Shown here one piece after another: positions 1 to 7,758 of a stretch of 35,448 nt of DNA. The first letter of the stretch is position 1; each line of letters opens with the position of its first letter. The notes beneath the pieces were generated by a model. It was not told where the DNA came from. It ran no database searches and saw only the letters and a list, made by a program, of their open reading frames with translations. Origin of the DNA: Methylocystis suflitae (lineage in GTDB: Bacteria > Pseudomonadota > Alphaproteobacteria > Rhizobiales > Beijerinckiaceae); the NCBI RefSeq assembly GCF_024448135.1, contig NZ_JAMRYX010000077.1, forward strand, positions 1 through 35,448, read 5' to 3'. The translations under genes were made by a program, and so were the position numbers.

Positions 1-73
1 CCTGCTCCAACATTTTGATTTTGAGCCATTCCTGGACCGATCACATGATTCCATGTGACCGGGAAGCGCTCTA
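1..73. repeat. Palindromic intergenic element, family 1, copy 1 (cut by window start)
   Basis: This is the right-hand part of an element seen again at 11908-12021 and, inverted, at 15484-15596. It contains the shared CCTGCTCCAACATTTTGATT stretch. At 36-61 there is a hairpin with arms CCGATCACATG and CATGTGACCGG around loop ATTC, with one A/C mismatch. The right end GCTCTA lies at 68-73, and its CTA is the complement of the TAG stop codon of the peptidase gene to the right. The left half lies outside the window. Confidence 0.9.
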
Positions 74-1909
74 AGCGTCTTCCATCGCCTCGAGTTCCGC
101 AATCAGGCCCTCGATCATTTCAAGGCCGATATTCCAGAACGCCGGATCCCGCGCGTCCAATCCGAACGGCTTGAGAAGCTCGTTGTAAGGCTTGGCGCCG
201 CCGGCTTCGAGCAAAGCGAAATAGCGCTCGGCGAATCCTTCATGAGCCTTTTGATAAACGCCGTAGAGCGAATTCACCAGGCAATCGCCGAACGCATAGG
301 CGTAGACGTAGAACGGCGAATGGATGAAATGCGGGATATAGGCCCAGAAGGTTTCATAGCCGGGGCCAAGGCGGATTGACGGGCCAAAGCTTTCGGCTTG
401 CACGCTCATCCATAATTCGCAGATCTGATCTGCGGTCAGTTCGCCTTCGCGTCGGGCGTTATGCACCTTTCGCTCGAAGGCGTAGAACGCCATCTGCCGC
501 ACCACGGTGTTGAGCATGTCCTCCACCTTGGAGGCGAGCAGCGCCCGCTTTTGCGCCTTATCCGACGCTCGCGCGATGAGCGCGCGGAAGGTGAGCATTT
601 CGCCGAAGACGGACGCCGTCTCCGCGAGCGTCAGCGGGGTCGGCGCCATCAAGGCGCCCTGTCGCGCCGCAAGCACCTGATGCACGCCATGGCCGAGTTC
701 ATGCGCGAGCGTCATCACGTCCCGCGTCTTTCCTTGAAAATTCAGCAGCACATAGGGATGCGCGGAGGGCACGGTCGGATGTGAGAAGGCGCCCGGCGCC
801 TTGCCCGGCCGCACCGGCGCGTCAATCCAGTTCTTCTCAAAGAAGCGCCCGGCGATCTCCGCCATACGCGGCGCGAATCCGTCGTAAGCCTCGAGCACGA
901 TGTCGCGCGCCTCAGGCCAGGAATAGCGCTTGGCCGGCGTCGACGGCAGCGGCGCGCTGCGATCCCAATAGTCGAGCGCATCCTTGCCGAACCATTTCGC
1001 CTTGAGCTTGTAATAGCGATGCGACAAGCGGGGATGCGCGGCCTCCACCGCTTGCGCGAGCGCCTCGACAACCTCGCGTTCGACGCGATTGGAGAGATGA
1101 CGCGAATCGGCGACGTCCTGGAAACCGCGCCAGCGATCGGAGATTTCCTTGTCCTTGGCCAAGGTATTGGTGATGAGCGAAAAGGTGCGCAGATTGTTTT
1201 TGAGCGTCACGCCGATCGCCTGCGCCGCTTCCCGGCGCGTCTCTTCGCGCGGATCCTGCATCAGATTGAGCACGGGCTCGATCGCGAGCTCCTCGCCTGC
1301 GACCTTGAAGCGCAAGCCGGCGATGGTCTCGTCGAAAAGACGATTCCAGGCGGCCGCGCCGGAGATGTATTTCTCGTGGAACAGCTCTTCGAGCTTGTCC
1401 TCGAGTTCGTAGGGCTTCTCCTTGCGGATGTCTTCGAGCCACGGTTTCCAGCGCGAAAGCGGCTCCTTGCTGGCCGCCGCCATCAGCGTGGCGTCATCCA
1501 TCCGATTGAGCTCAAGCTGAAAAAACAGGAGCTGCGCCGAAGCGTTGGTGACCTTCTCCTGCACATCGCCATAGAATTTCGCGCGCGCGGGATCGGTGGT
1601 GTCGCCGCTATAGAGCAGGCCAGCGAAGGACATCAATCGCCCGAGCAAGTCCTGCAGCGCTTCATATCGCGCGACCGCCTCGCCAAGCTTGAAGCTGGCG
1701 TTCGGGGCTCTCGCCAGCGACTCGAGCTGGCCGCGATAATCCTTGCCGAATTGCGCAACCTCCTGCGCGGCCTTGGCAAGATCGGACGCGACCTGGGGAG
1801 AATCGACCCCCGGATAAAGATCGGCAAGATTCCATTCCGGCAGCCGTTCCGCCGTTTTTACGGCGGGGGCTTCGGCGATCGAACGAGCGAAAAAACGGGC
1901 GCTGAACAT
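71..1909 (-). CDS. pepF: M3-family oligoendopeptidase F-like zinc metallopeptidase
   Basis: The predicted 612-residue protein is a cytoplasmic zinc metallopeptidase of the M3B (PepF) group, which trims oligopeptides. The zinc motif HELGH is in the context LAHELGHGVHQ, followed about 25 residues later by LAETASVFGEM, which supplies the third (Glu) ligand. The length and the N-terminal phrase EWNLADLYPG are typical of the family. The frame is open upstream to 1996, but I chose the ATG at 1909 because the extra 29 residues resemble no PepF start. No strong ribosome site is visible at either. The TAG stop lies inside the family 1 element. The gene is divergent from the membrane-protein gene at 2075. 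The family call is secure; the physiological substrate is unknown. Confidence 0.93.
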   Translation of the reverse strand: MFSARFFARSIAEAPAVKTAERLPEWNLADLYPGVDSPQVASDLAKAAQEVAQFGKDYRGQLESLARAPNASFKLGEAVARYEALQDLLGRLMSFAGLLYSGDTTDPARAKFYGDVQEKVTNASAQLLFFQLELNRMDDATLMAAASKEPLSRWKPWLEDIRKEKPYELEDKLEELFHEKYISGAAAWNRLFDETIAGLRFKVAGEELAIEPVLNLMQDPREETRREAAQAIGVTLKNNLRTFSLITNTLAKDKEISDRWRGFQDVADSRHLSNRVEREVVEALAQAVEAAHPRLSHRYYKLKAKWFGKDALDYWDRSAPLPSTPAKRYSWPEARDIVLEAYDGFAPRMAEIAGRFFEKNWIDAPVRPGKAPGAFSHPTVPSAHPYVLLNFQGKTRDVMTLAHELGHGVHQVLAARQGALMAPTPLTLAETASVFGEMLTFRALIARASDKAQKRALLASKVEDMLNTVVRQMAFYAFERKVHNARREGELTADQICELWMSVQAESFGPSIRLGPGYETFWAYIPHFIHSPFYVYAYAFGDCLVNSLYGVYQKAHEGFAERYFALLEAGGAKPYNELLKPFGLDARDPAFWNIGLEMIEGLIAELEAMEDA

Positions 1910-2074
1910 GGCGGGGACCAAAATGGGCGGCTCCGACAAGCGAAGACGCGAGGATCGGGGTAAGCCTAGATATGGCAAGAGGCCGGACGGGATCAACCTG
2001 CAGTCAGGGTCGGCGCCGGCGCCTGTTGCCTCTATAACAATATGGGAGCGAAAGAATCAGCTTAGGTGCGCGCA

Positions 2075-2857
2075 ATGGCGGGAGAGCCCGATTTTCTCAG
2101 TTCGGTCACGTCGCGTTACGCCACGGCGCGCGATATTTTCGCGCGTATCTCAGCTTTCCTCAACAAGGCGACCTTCAAAATCAAGCGCGGGCCGCCGGTC
2201 GAAACGATTGGCGAGATCGCGAAGCGGTTCAAGACCGACGACTATGATCGGCTGACTCTCAAGGAGCTCGCCGAGACCAAGACTGGCGCGACTTTCATCG
2301 ACGAGAAGATTCAAGACATCAACCGCGCGAGCTTTCATCGCTCCGCCTTCGTGCTGAACGCATTCACGCATTTGTTTTTCGTCGACCTCGCCGCGCAACT
2401 GTCGTTCTCGTTTCTCCAGCTCAAATTCGCATTCGTGCTCGCCAACATCATTCTCGCGCTGCTTGCGCATTCCTCGGTGCGTCAAAGCTATCGCGCGCTG
2501 CTCGCGGGGCCGAATGCGCTTCCGCCCAAACGGCGCTTCTGGGGCATGTTTCCAAATCCAGCCTACAATCGCGCGGTGAAGAAGAATTCGCGCAGCTATG
2601 CGCAAAGCGCCTGGGAAGAAAAATCGCTGTTCCGGCCGGCCTATTTCGTCAACGCGGCGCTCATCTTTCTTGGCGCGCAATTCATCCTTCCGCCGGACCG
2701 TCTCTTTTTTCCCTTCAGCTTCATCGTCGGGAAAATTTCCGGACTGTTCACGACGCTGGTCATGGCCTTCGACGTCTGGCGCGGCGTTCGCGCCGGCGAT
2801 GCGGCGAGGATCGCGCGCGAAAGGGAAGTCTCCGTCTACCGCGATCTCGACGTCTGA
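2075..2857 (+). CDS. Hypothetical membrane protein
   Basis: I do not recognise this 260-residue protein. Its first 90 residues are polar and look cytoplasmic. Two hydrophobic stretches follow (about residues 88-105 and 108-125: a Phe-rich segment, then an Ala/Leu-rich one). A basic loop with PPKRRFWGMFPNPAYNRAVKK comes next, then two further hydrophobic segments near residues 188-202 and 210-230, and a charged tail. This suggests an inner-membrane protein with three or four spans. Start: an in-frame GTG lies at 2066, but the ATG at 2075 has TTAGG about 8 nt upstream and is preferred. It is convergent with the transglycosylase gene, with a family 2 palindromic repeat between them. No function can be assigned. 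Confidence 0.75.
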   Translation: MAGEPDFLSSVTSRYATARDIFARISAFLNKATFKIKRGPPVETIGEIAKRFKTDDYDRLTLKELAETKTGATFIDEKIQDINRASFHRSAFVLNAFTHLFFVDLAAQLSFSFLQLKFAFVLANIILALLAHSSVRQSYRALLAGPNALPPKRRFWGMFPNPAYNRAVKKNSRSYAQSAWEEKSLFRPAYFVNAALIFLGAQFILPPDRLFFPFSFIVGKISGLFTTLVMAFDVWRGVRAGDAARIAREREVSVYRDLDV

Positions 2858-2890
2858 TACGGATTCGGCTGATCCGTTCGCTTGTGCCGT

Positions 2891-3000
2891 GTCATTCCCG
2901 GCAGGCCGGAAGGCCTGACCGGAAATCCAGAGCCGATCCAAGAACGCTGGCCTTGCTCTGGATTCCCGATCGCGCGCGTTGCGCGCGCGTCGGGAATGAC
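2891..3000. repeat. Palindromic intergenic element, family 2, copy A
   Basis: A 110-bp element with inverted ends GTCATTCCCG and CGGGAATGAC. Inside, GGCAGGCCGGAAGGCCTG and GCGCGCGTTGCGCGCGC each fold on themselves, and ATCCAGAG pairs with CTCTGGAT, giving a three-armed structure. A second copy in the opposite orientation lies at 7604-7711. Both copies sit between convergent genes and could end transcription from both sides; that role is inferred. Confidence 0.9.
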
Positions 3001-3045
3001 ATAGCCGTTCGAAGGATTTCGTATGAAACCGAATTGGCGCTGGAT

Positions 3046-4266
3046 CTATCGACCGCGCAGCCGCGCCAAAACATCTTTCGTCGCAAAGCCGTCGGCGGGC
3101 TGGATGCGCTCGCTCAATTGAAAGGCATGGATGGCGTTGCGGCTCGCGCGGCCGAGCTTGCCGTCGAACGTGCCGTGATAAAAGCCGCGCTCCGTCAAGA
3201 GCTGCTGCATCGCCTTGACGTCGGCGGTCGACAGCGGCGCGACCTTCGGCCAGGGCGCGATCGGGATATCGCGCCCGGCGATGCGCTCGGCAAGCAGCGC
3301 GACCGACATCGCATAGGCGTCGGACGTGTTGTATTGGCGGATGACTTCGAAATTGTCGGTGATCAGAAAGGCCGGGCCGTTCGCGCCAGCCGGCAGATAA
3401 AGGCTGGCGGCGCCGCCGGCGGGAAGCGCGCCGCCGTCGGCGCGCGTCACGCCGAGTTGCCGCCAGCGGGCGAAGTCGAGATCGAAGGCGCCGTAGTCGA
3501 ACCCCTCAGGCAGTCGAACTTCAACGACGGCGGGCAATCCCGCGACCCATCCGGATTTCGCCAGGAAATTGGCGATGGAGGCCACGGCGTCGCCGCGCGA
3601 GCGCCAGATGTCCGGCGCGCCGCCGCCCTCGTCGCTTTCGGCATATTTGAGATAGGCGGAAGGCATGAACTGCGGTTGGCCCATGGCGCCGGCCCAGGAA
3701 CCGCGCAATTGCGCGCGCGTCGCATAGCCCTTCTCCAGCATCACAAGCGCGGCGACAAATTCCTCAATGAAGGTTTCGGCGCGCTGCCCCTTCCAGGCCA
3801 GCGACGCCAGCACGCGCAGCGCGTCAGAGCCGCCGGCCGCCGTTCCGAAATTGCTTTCGACCCCCAGAATGGCGACGACGATTTCGCTTGGAACGCCGTG
3901 ACGGGACTGGGCCCGACCGAGCGGCCCCGCGAGTTCGGCGGCGACCGCCCGGCCGCGCGCGACGCGACCATTCGTCACGGCGCCGGCGAGATAGGCGGGA
4001 ATCGAAATGGTGAACTCGGACTGTGCGCGCGGCTTCGCCGAGACCGATGGGTCCGGCGCAAGTCCGGCGATCGCCGCGTCGAAGGTTTCCCGCGAGACGC
4101 CGGCGGCCTGCGCCGACGGCCACAGGCCCTGCAAAAACGCCTCGAACGTGTCGGCTTTGGCGCGGCCTCCGGCAAACCAAAGAGCCGCAACCACACGAAC
4201 CGACGCGCGGAGGATTAGACGTCGATCAGTTTCTGCACAGAGTATTGGCTCAAGGCGCCCCATCAT
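3046..4266 (-). CDS. Lytic murein transglycosylase, MltB type, with C-terminal peptidoglycan-binding domain
   Basis: This 406-residue periplasmic enzyme cleaves the MurNAc-GlcNAc bond of peptidoglycan, forming 1,6-anhydro ends. An N-terminal signal peptide ends at about residue 38 (AKA before DTF). The catalytic domain (about 40-335) holds the MltB signature ILGVESNFG with the presumed catalytic Glu137, followed by SWAGAMGQPQFMPSAY. Residues about 345-404 form a PG_binding_1 domain (DVKAMQQLLTERGFY, then FDGKLGRASRNAIHAFQ). There is no lipobox, so the protein is probably soluble rather than a lipoprotein like E. coli MltB. Two adjacent ATGs (4266 and 4263) could start it. It is divergent from irr and convergent with the membrane protein at 2075-2857. 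Confidence 0.93.
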   Translation of the reverse strand: MMGRLEPILCAETDRRLILRASVRVVAALWFAGGRAKADTFEAFLQGLWPSAQAAGVSRETFDAAIAGLAPDPSVSAKPRAQSEFTISIPAYLAGAVTNGRVARGRAVAAELAGPLGRAQSRHGVPSEIVVAILGVESNFGTAAGGSDALRVLASLAWKGQRAETFIEEFVAALVMLEKGYATRAQLRGSWAGAMGQPQFMPSAYLKYAESDEGGGAPDIWRSRGDAVASIANFLAKSGWVAGLPAVVEVRLPEGFDYGAFDLDFARWRQLGVTRADGGALPAGGAASLYLPAGANGPAFLITDNFEVIRQYNTSDAYAMSVALLAERIAGRDIPIAPWPKVAPLSTADVKAMQQLLTERGFYHGTFDGKLGRASRNAIHAFQLSERIQPADGFATKDVLARLRGR

Positions 4267-4318
4267 TAGCCAGTCCTTTGCTGCTTCTTTGGAAATATTA
4301 CACCTTCCGCCATTTCGT

Positions 4319-4347
4319 TTGACAGGGGGCGAGCGCTGCCCTCTACT
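4319..4347 (+). promoter_or_regulatory. Candidate sigma-70-type promoter for irr
   Basis: TTGACA at 4319-4324, a 17-bp spacer and TCTACT at 4342-4347 give a perfect -35 box and a four-of-six -10 box. They lie about 55 bp upstream of the irr start, in the divergent mltB/irr gap. Sequence match only. Confidence 0.5.
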
Positions 4348-4401
4348 GAAAAAAGCTTAATGTATGAATAGGGAGCGAGTGATGCTCGCCTGTCACGAAG
4401 A

Positions 4402-4884
4402 ATGACTCATCAACCCTCGACCACGAGTTTCGACCGTTCGATCAAACTGCGCGATCAATCCCCCGAGAGCGCAACGAAGGTTTCGGAAATCAAAGCGCGG
4501 CTGCGCGGCGCAGGTCTGCGCCCCACCGTTCAGCGGCTCGCTCTGAGCCGGCTGCTGTTCGGCAACGGCGATCGACATGTGAGCGCCGAGGCTTTGCACG
4601 CTGAAGCGCGCGAAGCCGGTCTGACAATGTCTCTCTCCACAGTCTATAACACGCTCAACCAGTTCGCCGGAGCGGGGCTGTTGCGCGAGATCGCCGTACA
4701 GGGGCCCCGCACCTATTTCCACACCCGCACCTCGCCGCACCACCATTTCATGGATGAAGCGACGGGCCGCATGTTCGACGCCGCCGATGGCTCTGTCGAA
4801 TTTACGCGGTTGCCGGCGCCGCCGGAAGGGATGGAAATCGTCGGCTGCGACGTGATCATTCGCATTCGCCCGAAGAGGGGGTGA
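4402..4884 (+). CDS. irr: Iron response regulator Irr (Fur family)
   Basis: This 160-residue Fur-superfamily repressor/activator most resembles the alphaproteobacterial Irr branch, which senses haem availability and controls haem synthesis and iron uptake. The N-terminal winged helix includes GLRPTVQRLALSRLLFGNGDRHVSAEALHAEA and the recognition segment SLSTVYNTLNQFAGAGLL. These track Irr (LRPTRQR...LLFGKG.RH.TAE) rather than Fur. A His triplet at residues 113-115 (SPHHHFM) matches the Irr haem/metal-binding triplet. The N-terminal Cys-Pro haem regulatory motif found in Bradyrhizobium Irr is absent, as in many other Irr proteins. It is divergent from the transglycosylase and convergent with a periplasmic peroxiredoxin. 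The peroxide/iron proximity is suggestive only. Confidence 0.9.
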   Translation: MTHQPSTTSFDRSIKLRDQSPESATKVSEIKARLRGAGLRPTVQRLALSRLLFGNGDRHVSAEALHAEAREAGLTMSLSTVYNTLNQFAGAGLLREIAVQGPRTYFHTRTSPHHHFMDEATGRMFDAADGSVEFTRLPAPPEGMEIVGCDVIIRIRPKRG

Positions 4885-4974
4885 ACGGCGGGCCGCTCCA
4901 GGATGCGCGATGGCGCTTTTGCGCGTCGGGCGGCTGGCATATGCAGTACGGACGATCGGCCCCTTGCTCGCAGC

Positions 4975-5517
4975 TTATTTCCGCTGCGCGTCGCGCCACC
5001 GCCGCACGACGGCGAGCGCATTCTCAATATGCTTCGTTGCGCCGGAATCCTCGACCGCCGAGAGAATCGTCCCGTCGGGCGCGATCACATATGAGATGCG
5101 ATTCGCGAACATCGCTCCCGCGACCGGAACCTTGAAGGCGGCGTCATAGGCGTTGATCACCTTGAAGCCCGGATCGGCGCCGACGGGAAATTTGTCCCGG
5201 CACTCTTTCGCCGAGAATTCACGCTGCGTGGCGATCTTGTCGCTCGATACGCCGATGACGCTCGCGCCCATGGCGGCGAACTGCTCCATGGCTTCGACGA
5301 ATTCATGCGCCTCGAGCGTGCACACGCTCGTGAACGACTTCGGGTAGAAATACAGCACGACCGGACCCTTCTTGAGCGCCTGCCGCAGCGAGAAGGAGAA
5401 CTCCTTGCCGCCCTGCGCCGCCTCCAGACTGAAATCGGGCGCGGCGTCTCCGGGTTTGAGAGCGGCGAGCGCGGCGCTCGAGACGAGAGTCAATAAGACG
5501 GCGGCGATAGCCCTCAT
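4975..5517 (-). CDS. Exported peroxiredoxin (AhpC-TSA/Bcp type)
   Basis: This 180-residue thiol peroxidase reduces hydroperoxides. The first 18 residues (MRAIAAVLLTLVSSAALA) form a signal peptide, so it should act in the periplasm. The mature part begins LKPGDAAPDFSLEAAQGG, and the peroxidatic Cys is in PKSFTSVCTLEAHEF, matching the family pattern P-x3-T-x2-C. A second Cys in SAKECRDKF might resolve the disulphide. The reading frame is open much further upstream, but the ATG at 5517 has GGGAG 6 nt before it and begins exactly at the signal peptide. Convergent with irr; divergent from phaC. Confidence 0.9.
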   Translation of the reverse strand: MRAIAAVLLTLVSSAALAALKPGDAAPDFSLEAAQGGKEFSFSLRQALKKGPVVLYFYPKSFTSVCTLEAHEFVEAMEQFAAMGASVIGVSSDKIATQREFSAKECRDKFPVGADPGFKVINAYDAAFKVPVAGAMFANRISYVIAPDGTILSAVEDSGATKHIENALAVVRRWRDAQRK

Positions 5518-5604
5518 AGGGGTCTCCCAAGCGGTCGGCATTCCTTCACAGGGACATGGTAGCGCTCGCCTCCCGGCCCAAGCCCGGGAAAGATAGGGAC
5601 GCAA

Positions 5605-5619
5605 TGTTGCGATGCAGCA
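5605..5619. promoter_or_regulatory. Candidate PhaR-type operator upstream of phaC
   Basis: TGTTGCGATGCAGCA is a near-perfect inverted repeat (TGTTGC / GCAGCA around GAT) about 55 bp before the phaC start. TGC-rich palindromes of this kind are the known binding targets of the PHA-responsive repressor PhaR in alphaproteobacteria. No phaR gene is in the window, so this rests on motif resemblance and position. Confidence 0.45.
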
Positions 5620-5673
5620 TTCCCCGAAATAGGCTGAGAATCCAGTCGAACGCCTCGCGCTTAAAGGACGTTG

Positions 5674-7557
5674 ATGACAGAGCACCCCAATGCCGCGCAG
5701 ACGAACCCTGCGCGCGCAGAGCAGCCATCTTCCAGCCATCGCCACCCATCCTCTGCCCATGACTTTCCGCGCCTCGCGTCGAAAGCCTTCGTCGAAGCCT
5801 GGCCAAGCGCCTTTCTGGCGGCGGAGCGCGCCACTGACAAAGATTCATACGGCTTTGCCGCGTTGAGCGACCTCATCGACCGCTCGCTTCATGCAAGCGT
5901 CGCCCATCTGACCGGAGGCCTGTCGCCCGCCTCGATGGCGGGCGCCTATTGGGATTGGGCGGCGCATCTCGCGACAGCGCCAGGAAAGCAGATGCAGCTT
6001 GCCGAAAAGGCGATGCGCAAAACTTGGCGTTTCGCCAATTACGCCTCGCGCTGCGCGCTGCAGCCCAACGCCGCGCCCTGCATCGAGCCGCTGCCGCAGG
6101 ACAAGAGATTTGCCGGCGAAGCGTGGCGGCGCTGGCCCTATGCGCTGCTCTACCAGGGTTTTCTGCTCAATCAGCAGTGGTGGCACAACGCCACGACAGG
6201 AATCGGCGGCGTCGCCAAGCAGCATGAAAACGTCGTCGAATTCGCCTCGCGGCAATTGCTCGACATGTTCTCGCCGTCGAATTTTCTGCTGACCAATCCC
6301 GAGGCGCTGCAACGCACGTTCGAGACCGGCGGCGTCAATCTCGTCTATGGCCTGCAGAATTTTCTTGAAGACATGGAGCGGCGCGCCGGCGGCAAGCGGC
6401 CTGTCGGCGCCGAAGCATTCGTCCCTGGACAGAACGTCGCGATAACGCCGGGCAAGGTGATCTATCGCAACCGGCTGATCGAACTCATCCAATATGCGCC
6501 GGCGACGCAGACGGTACGGCCCGAGCCCGTGCTCATCACGCCGGCCTGGATCATGAAATATTACATCCTCGATCTATCGCCGCATAATTCGCTCGTGCGG
6601 TTTTTGACCGAGCAAGGCTTCACAGTGTTCATGATCTCCTGGCGCAATCCGAGCGCCGAAGATCGCGATCTCGATATGGAGGCCTATCGCAGGCTCGGCG
6701 TGATGGCCGCGCTCGACGTCATCTCGCGGCTCATGCCGGACCGAAAGATCCATGCGGCCGGCTATTGCCTGGGCGGAACGCTGCTCGCCATCGCCGCGGC
6801 AGCCATGGCGCGCGACAATGACGAACGCCTCAAGAGCATAACGCTGCTCGCCGCGCAAACCGATTTCACCGAAGCCGGCGAACTGACGCTCTTCGTCAAT
6901 GAAAGCCAACTCGACTTTCTCGAAGATCTGATGTGGGAGCATGGCTTTCTCGATTCCAAGGAGATGGCCGGCGCGTTCCAACTCCTGCGCTCCAACGATC
7001 TTGTCTGGTCCTATGCGCTCAAATCCTATCTCATGGGCGAGCGCGAGCCGATGACCGACATGATGGCCTGGAACGCCGACGCCACGCGCATGCCCTACAA
7101 GATGCACTCCGAATATCTTCGTCGGCTTTTCCTCAACAACGACCTCGCCGAGGGCCGGCTTCGCGCCAACGGCGGCGCCGTCGCGCTCAACGATATTGGC
7201 GCGCCGATTTTCGCCGTCGGCACGGAGCGCGATCATGTCGCGCCCTGGCGCTCGGTTTACAAGATCCACCTGCTCGTCGACGCCCAAATCACCTTCCTGT
7301 TGACGAGCGGCGGCCATAACGTCGGCATCGTCTCGGCGCCCGAGAAGAAGCGCGGCGAGTACCGCTTCACAAGCCGTGTGGACGGCGAACATTACGCCGA
7401 CCCCGCAGAATGGGTGAAGATCGCGGCTGTCAGGGAAGGATCCTGGTGGCCGGAATGGAGCGCCTGGCTCGCCGCCCGTTCCGGTCCGCCGGTCGCGCCG
7501 CCACTGATGGCCGAAGCGCTCTGCGACGCACCAGGAACCTATGTGCTGCAGAGCTGA
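5674..7557 (+). CDS. phaC: Class I poly(3-hydroxyalkanoate) synthase
   Basis: The enzyme polymerises (R)-3-hydroxyacyl-CoA, usually 3-hydroxybutyryl-CoA, into storage polyester at the granule surface. It has 627 residues, with a family-typical N-terminal region and an alpha/beta hydrolase core. The lipase-like box GYCLGGT carries the nucleophile Cys365. Asp520 (in GTERDHVAPW) and His548 (in GGHNVG) complete the triad, with spacing close to that of the Cupriavidus enzyme. The ATG at 5674 is preferred over the TTG one codon earlier because AAAGGA lies 5 nt before the ATG. Nearby phaA, phaB, phaR or phasin genes are absent. A possible PhaR site lies upstream. Convergent with lpdA across a family 2 repeat. 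Confidence 0.96.
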   Translation: MTEHPNAAQTNPARAEQPSSSHRHPSSAHDFPRLASKAFVEAWPSAFLAAERATDKDSYGFAALSDLIDRSLHASVAHLTGGLSPASMAGAYWDWAAHLATAPGKQMQLAEKAMRKTWRFANYASRCALQPNAAPCIEPLPQDKRFAGEAWRRWPYALLYQGFLLNQQWWHNATTGIGGVAKQHENVVEFASRQLLDMFSPSNFLLTNPEALQRTFETGGVNLVYGLQNFLEDMERRAGGKRPVGAEAFVPGQNVAITPGKVIYRNRLIELIQYAPATQTVRPEPVLITPAWIMKYYILDLSPHNSLVRFLTEQGFTVFMISWRNPSAEDRDLDMEAYRRLGVMAALDVISRLMPDRKIHAAGYCLGGTLLAIAAAAMARDNDERLKSITLLAAQTDFTEAGELTLFVNESQLDFLEDLMWEHGFLDSKEMAGAFQLLRSNDLVWSYALKSYLMGEREPMTDMMAWNADATRMPYKMHSEYLRRLFLNNDLAEGRLRANGGAVALNDIGAPIFAVGTERDHVAPWRSVYKIHLLVDAQITFLLTSGGHNVGIVSAPEKKRGEYRFTSRVDGEHYADPAEWVKIAAVREGSWWPEWSAWLAARSGPPVAPPLMAEALCDAPGTYVLQS

Positions 7558-7603
7558 AGTGACGAAAGCGGGGCGCGCGTCGGGCGCGACGGCGGCTCGG
7601 GGT

Positions 7604-7711
7604 GTCATTCCCGACGCGCGCAACGCGCGCGATCGGGAATCCAGAGCGACATCCACGATTCTTGTCGCGACTCTGGATTCCCGGTCAGGCCTTCGGCCTG
7701 CCGGGAATGAC
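7604..7711. repeat. Palindromic intergenic element, family 2, copy B
   Basis: A 108-bp copy of the 2891-3000 element in opposite orientation. It starts GTCATTCCCGACGCGCGC, ends GGCCTGCCGGGAATGAC, and keeps the inner ATCCAGAG/CTCTGGAT pair. It occupies most of the phaC/lpdA convergent gap, whose remaining bases show nothing else. Confidence 0.9.
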
Positions 7712-7758
7712 AAGCGAAGCAATCCAAAAAGCGCGGCGATTGCTGGATTGTTTTAGTC

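Noticed and set aside
1019-1963. Plus-strand frame opposite the M3 peptidase
   Set aside because: Composition and position show it to be the antisense of pepF, which has unambiguous catalytic motifs.
2884-4218. Long plus-strand frame opposite the transglycosylase
   Set aside because: It is an Arg/Gly/Ala-rich shadow of a gene with clear MltB motifs and starts inside a palindromic repeat.
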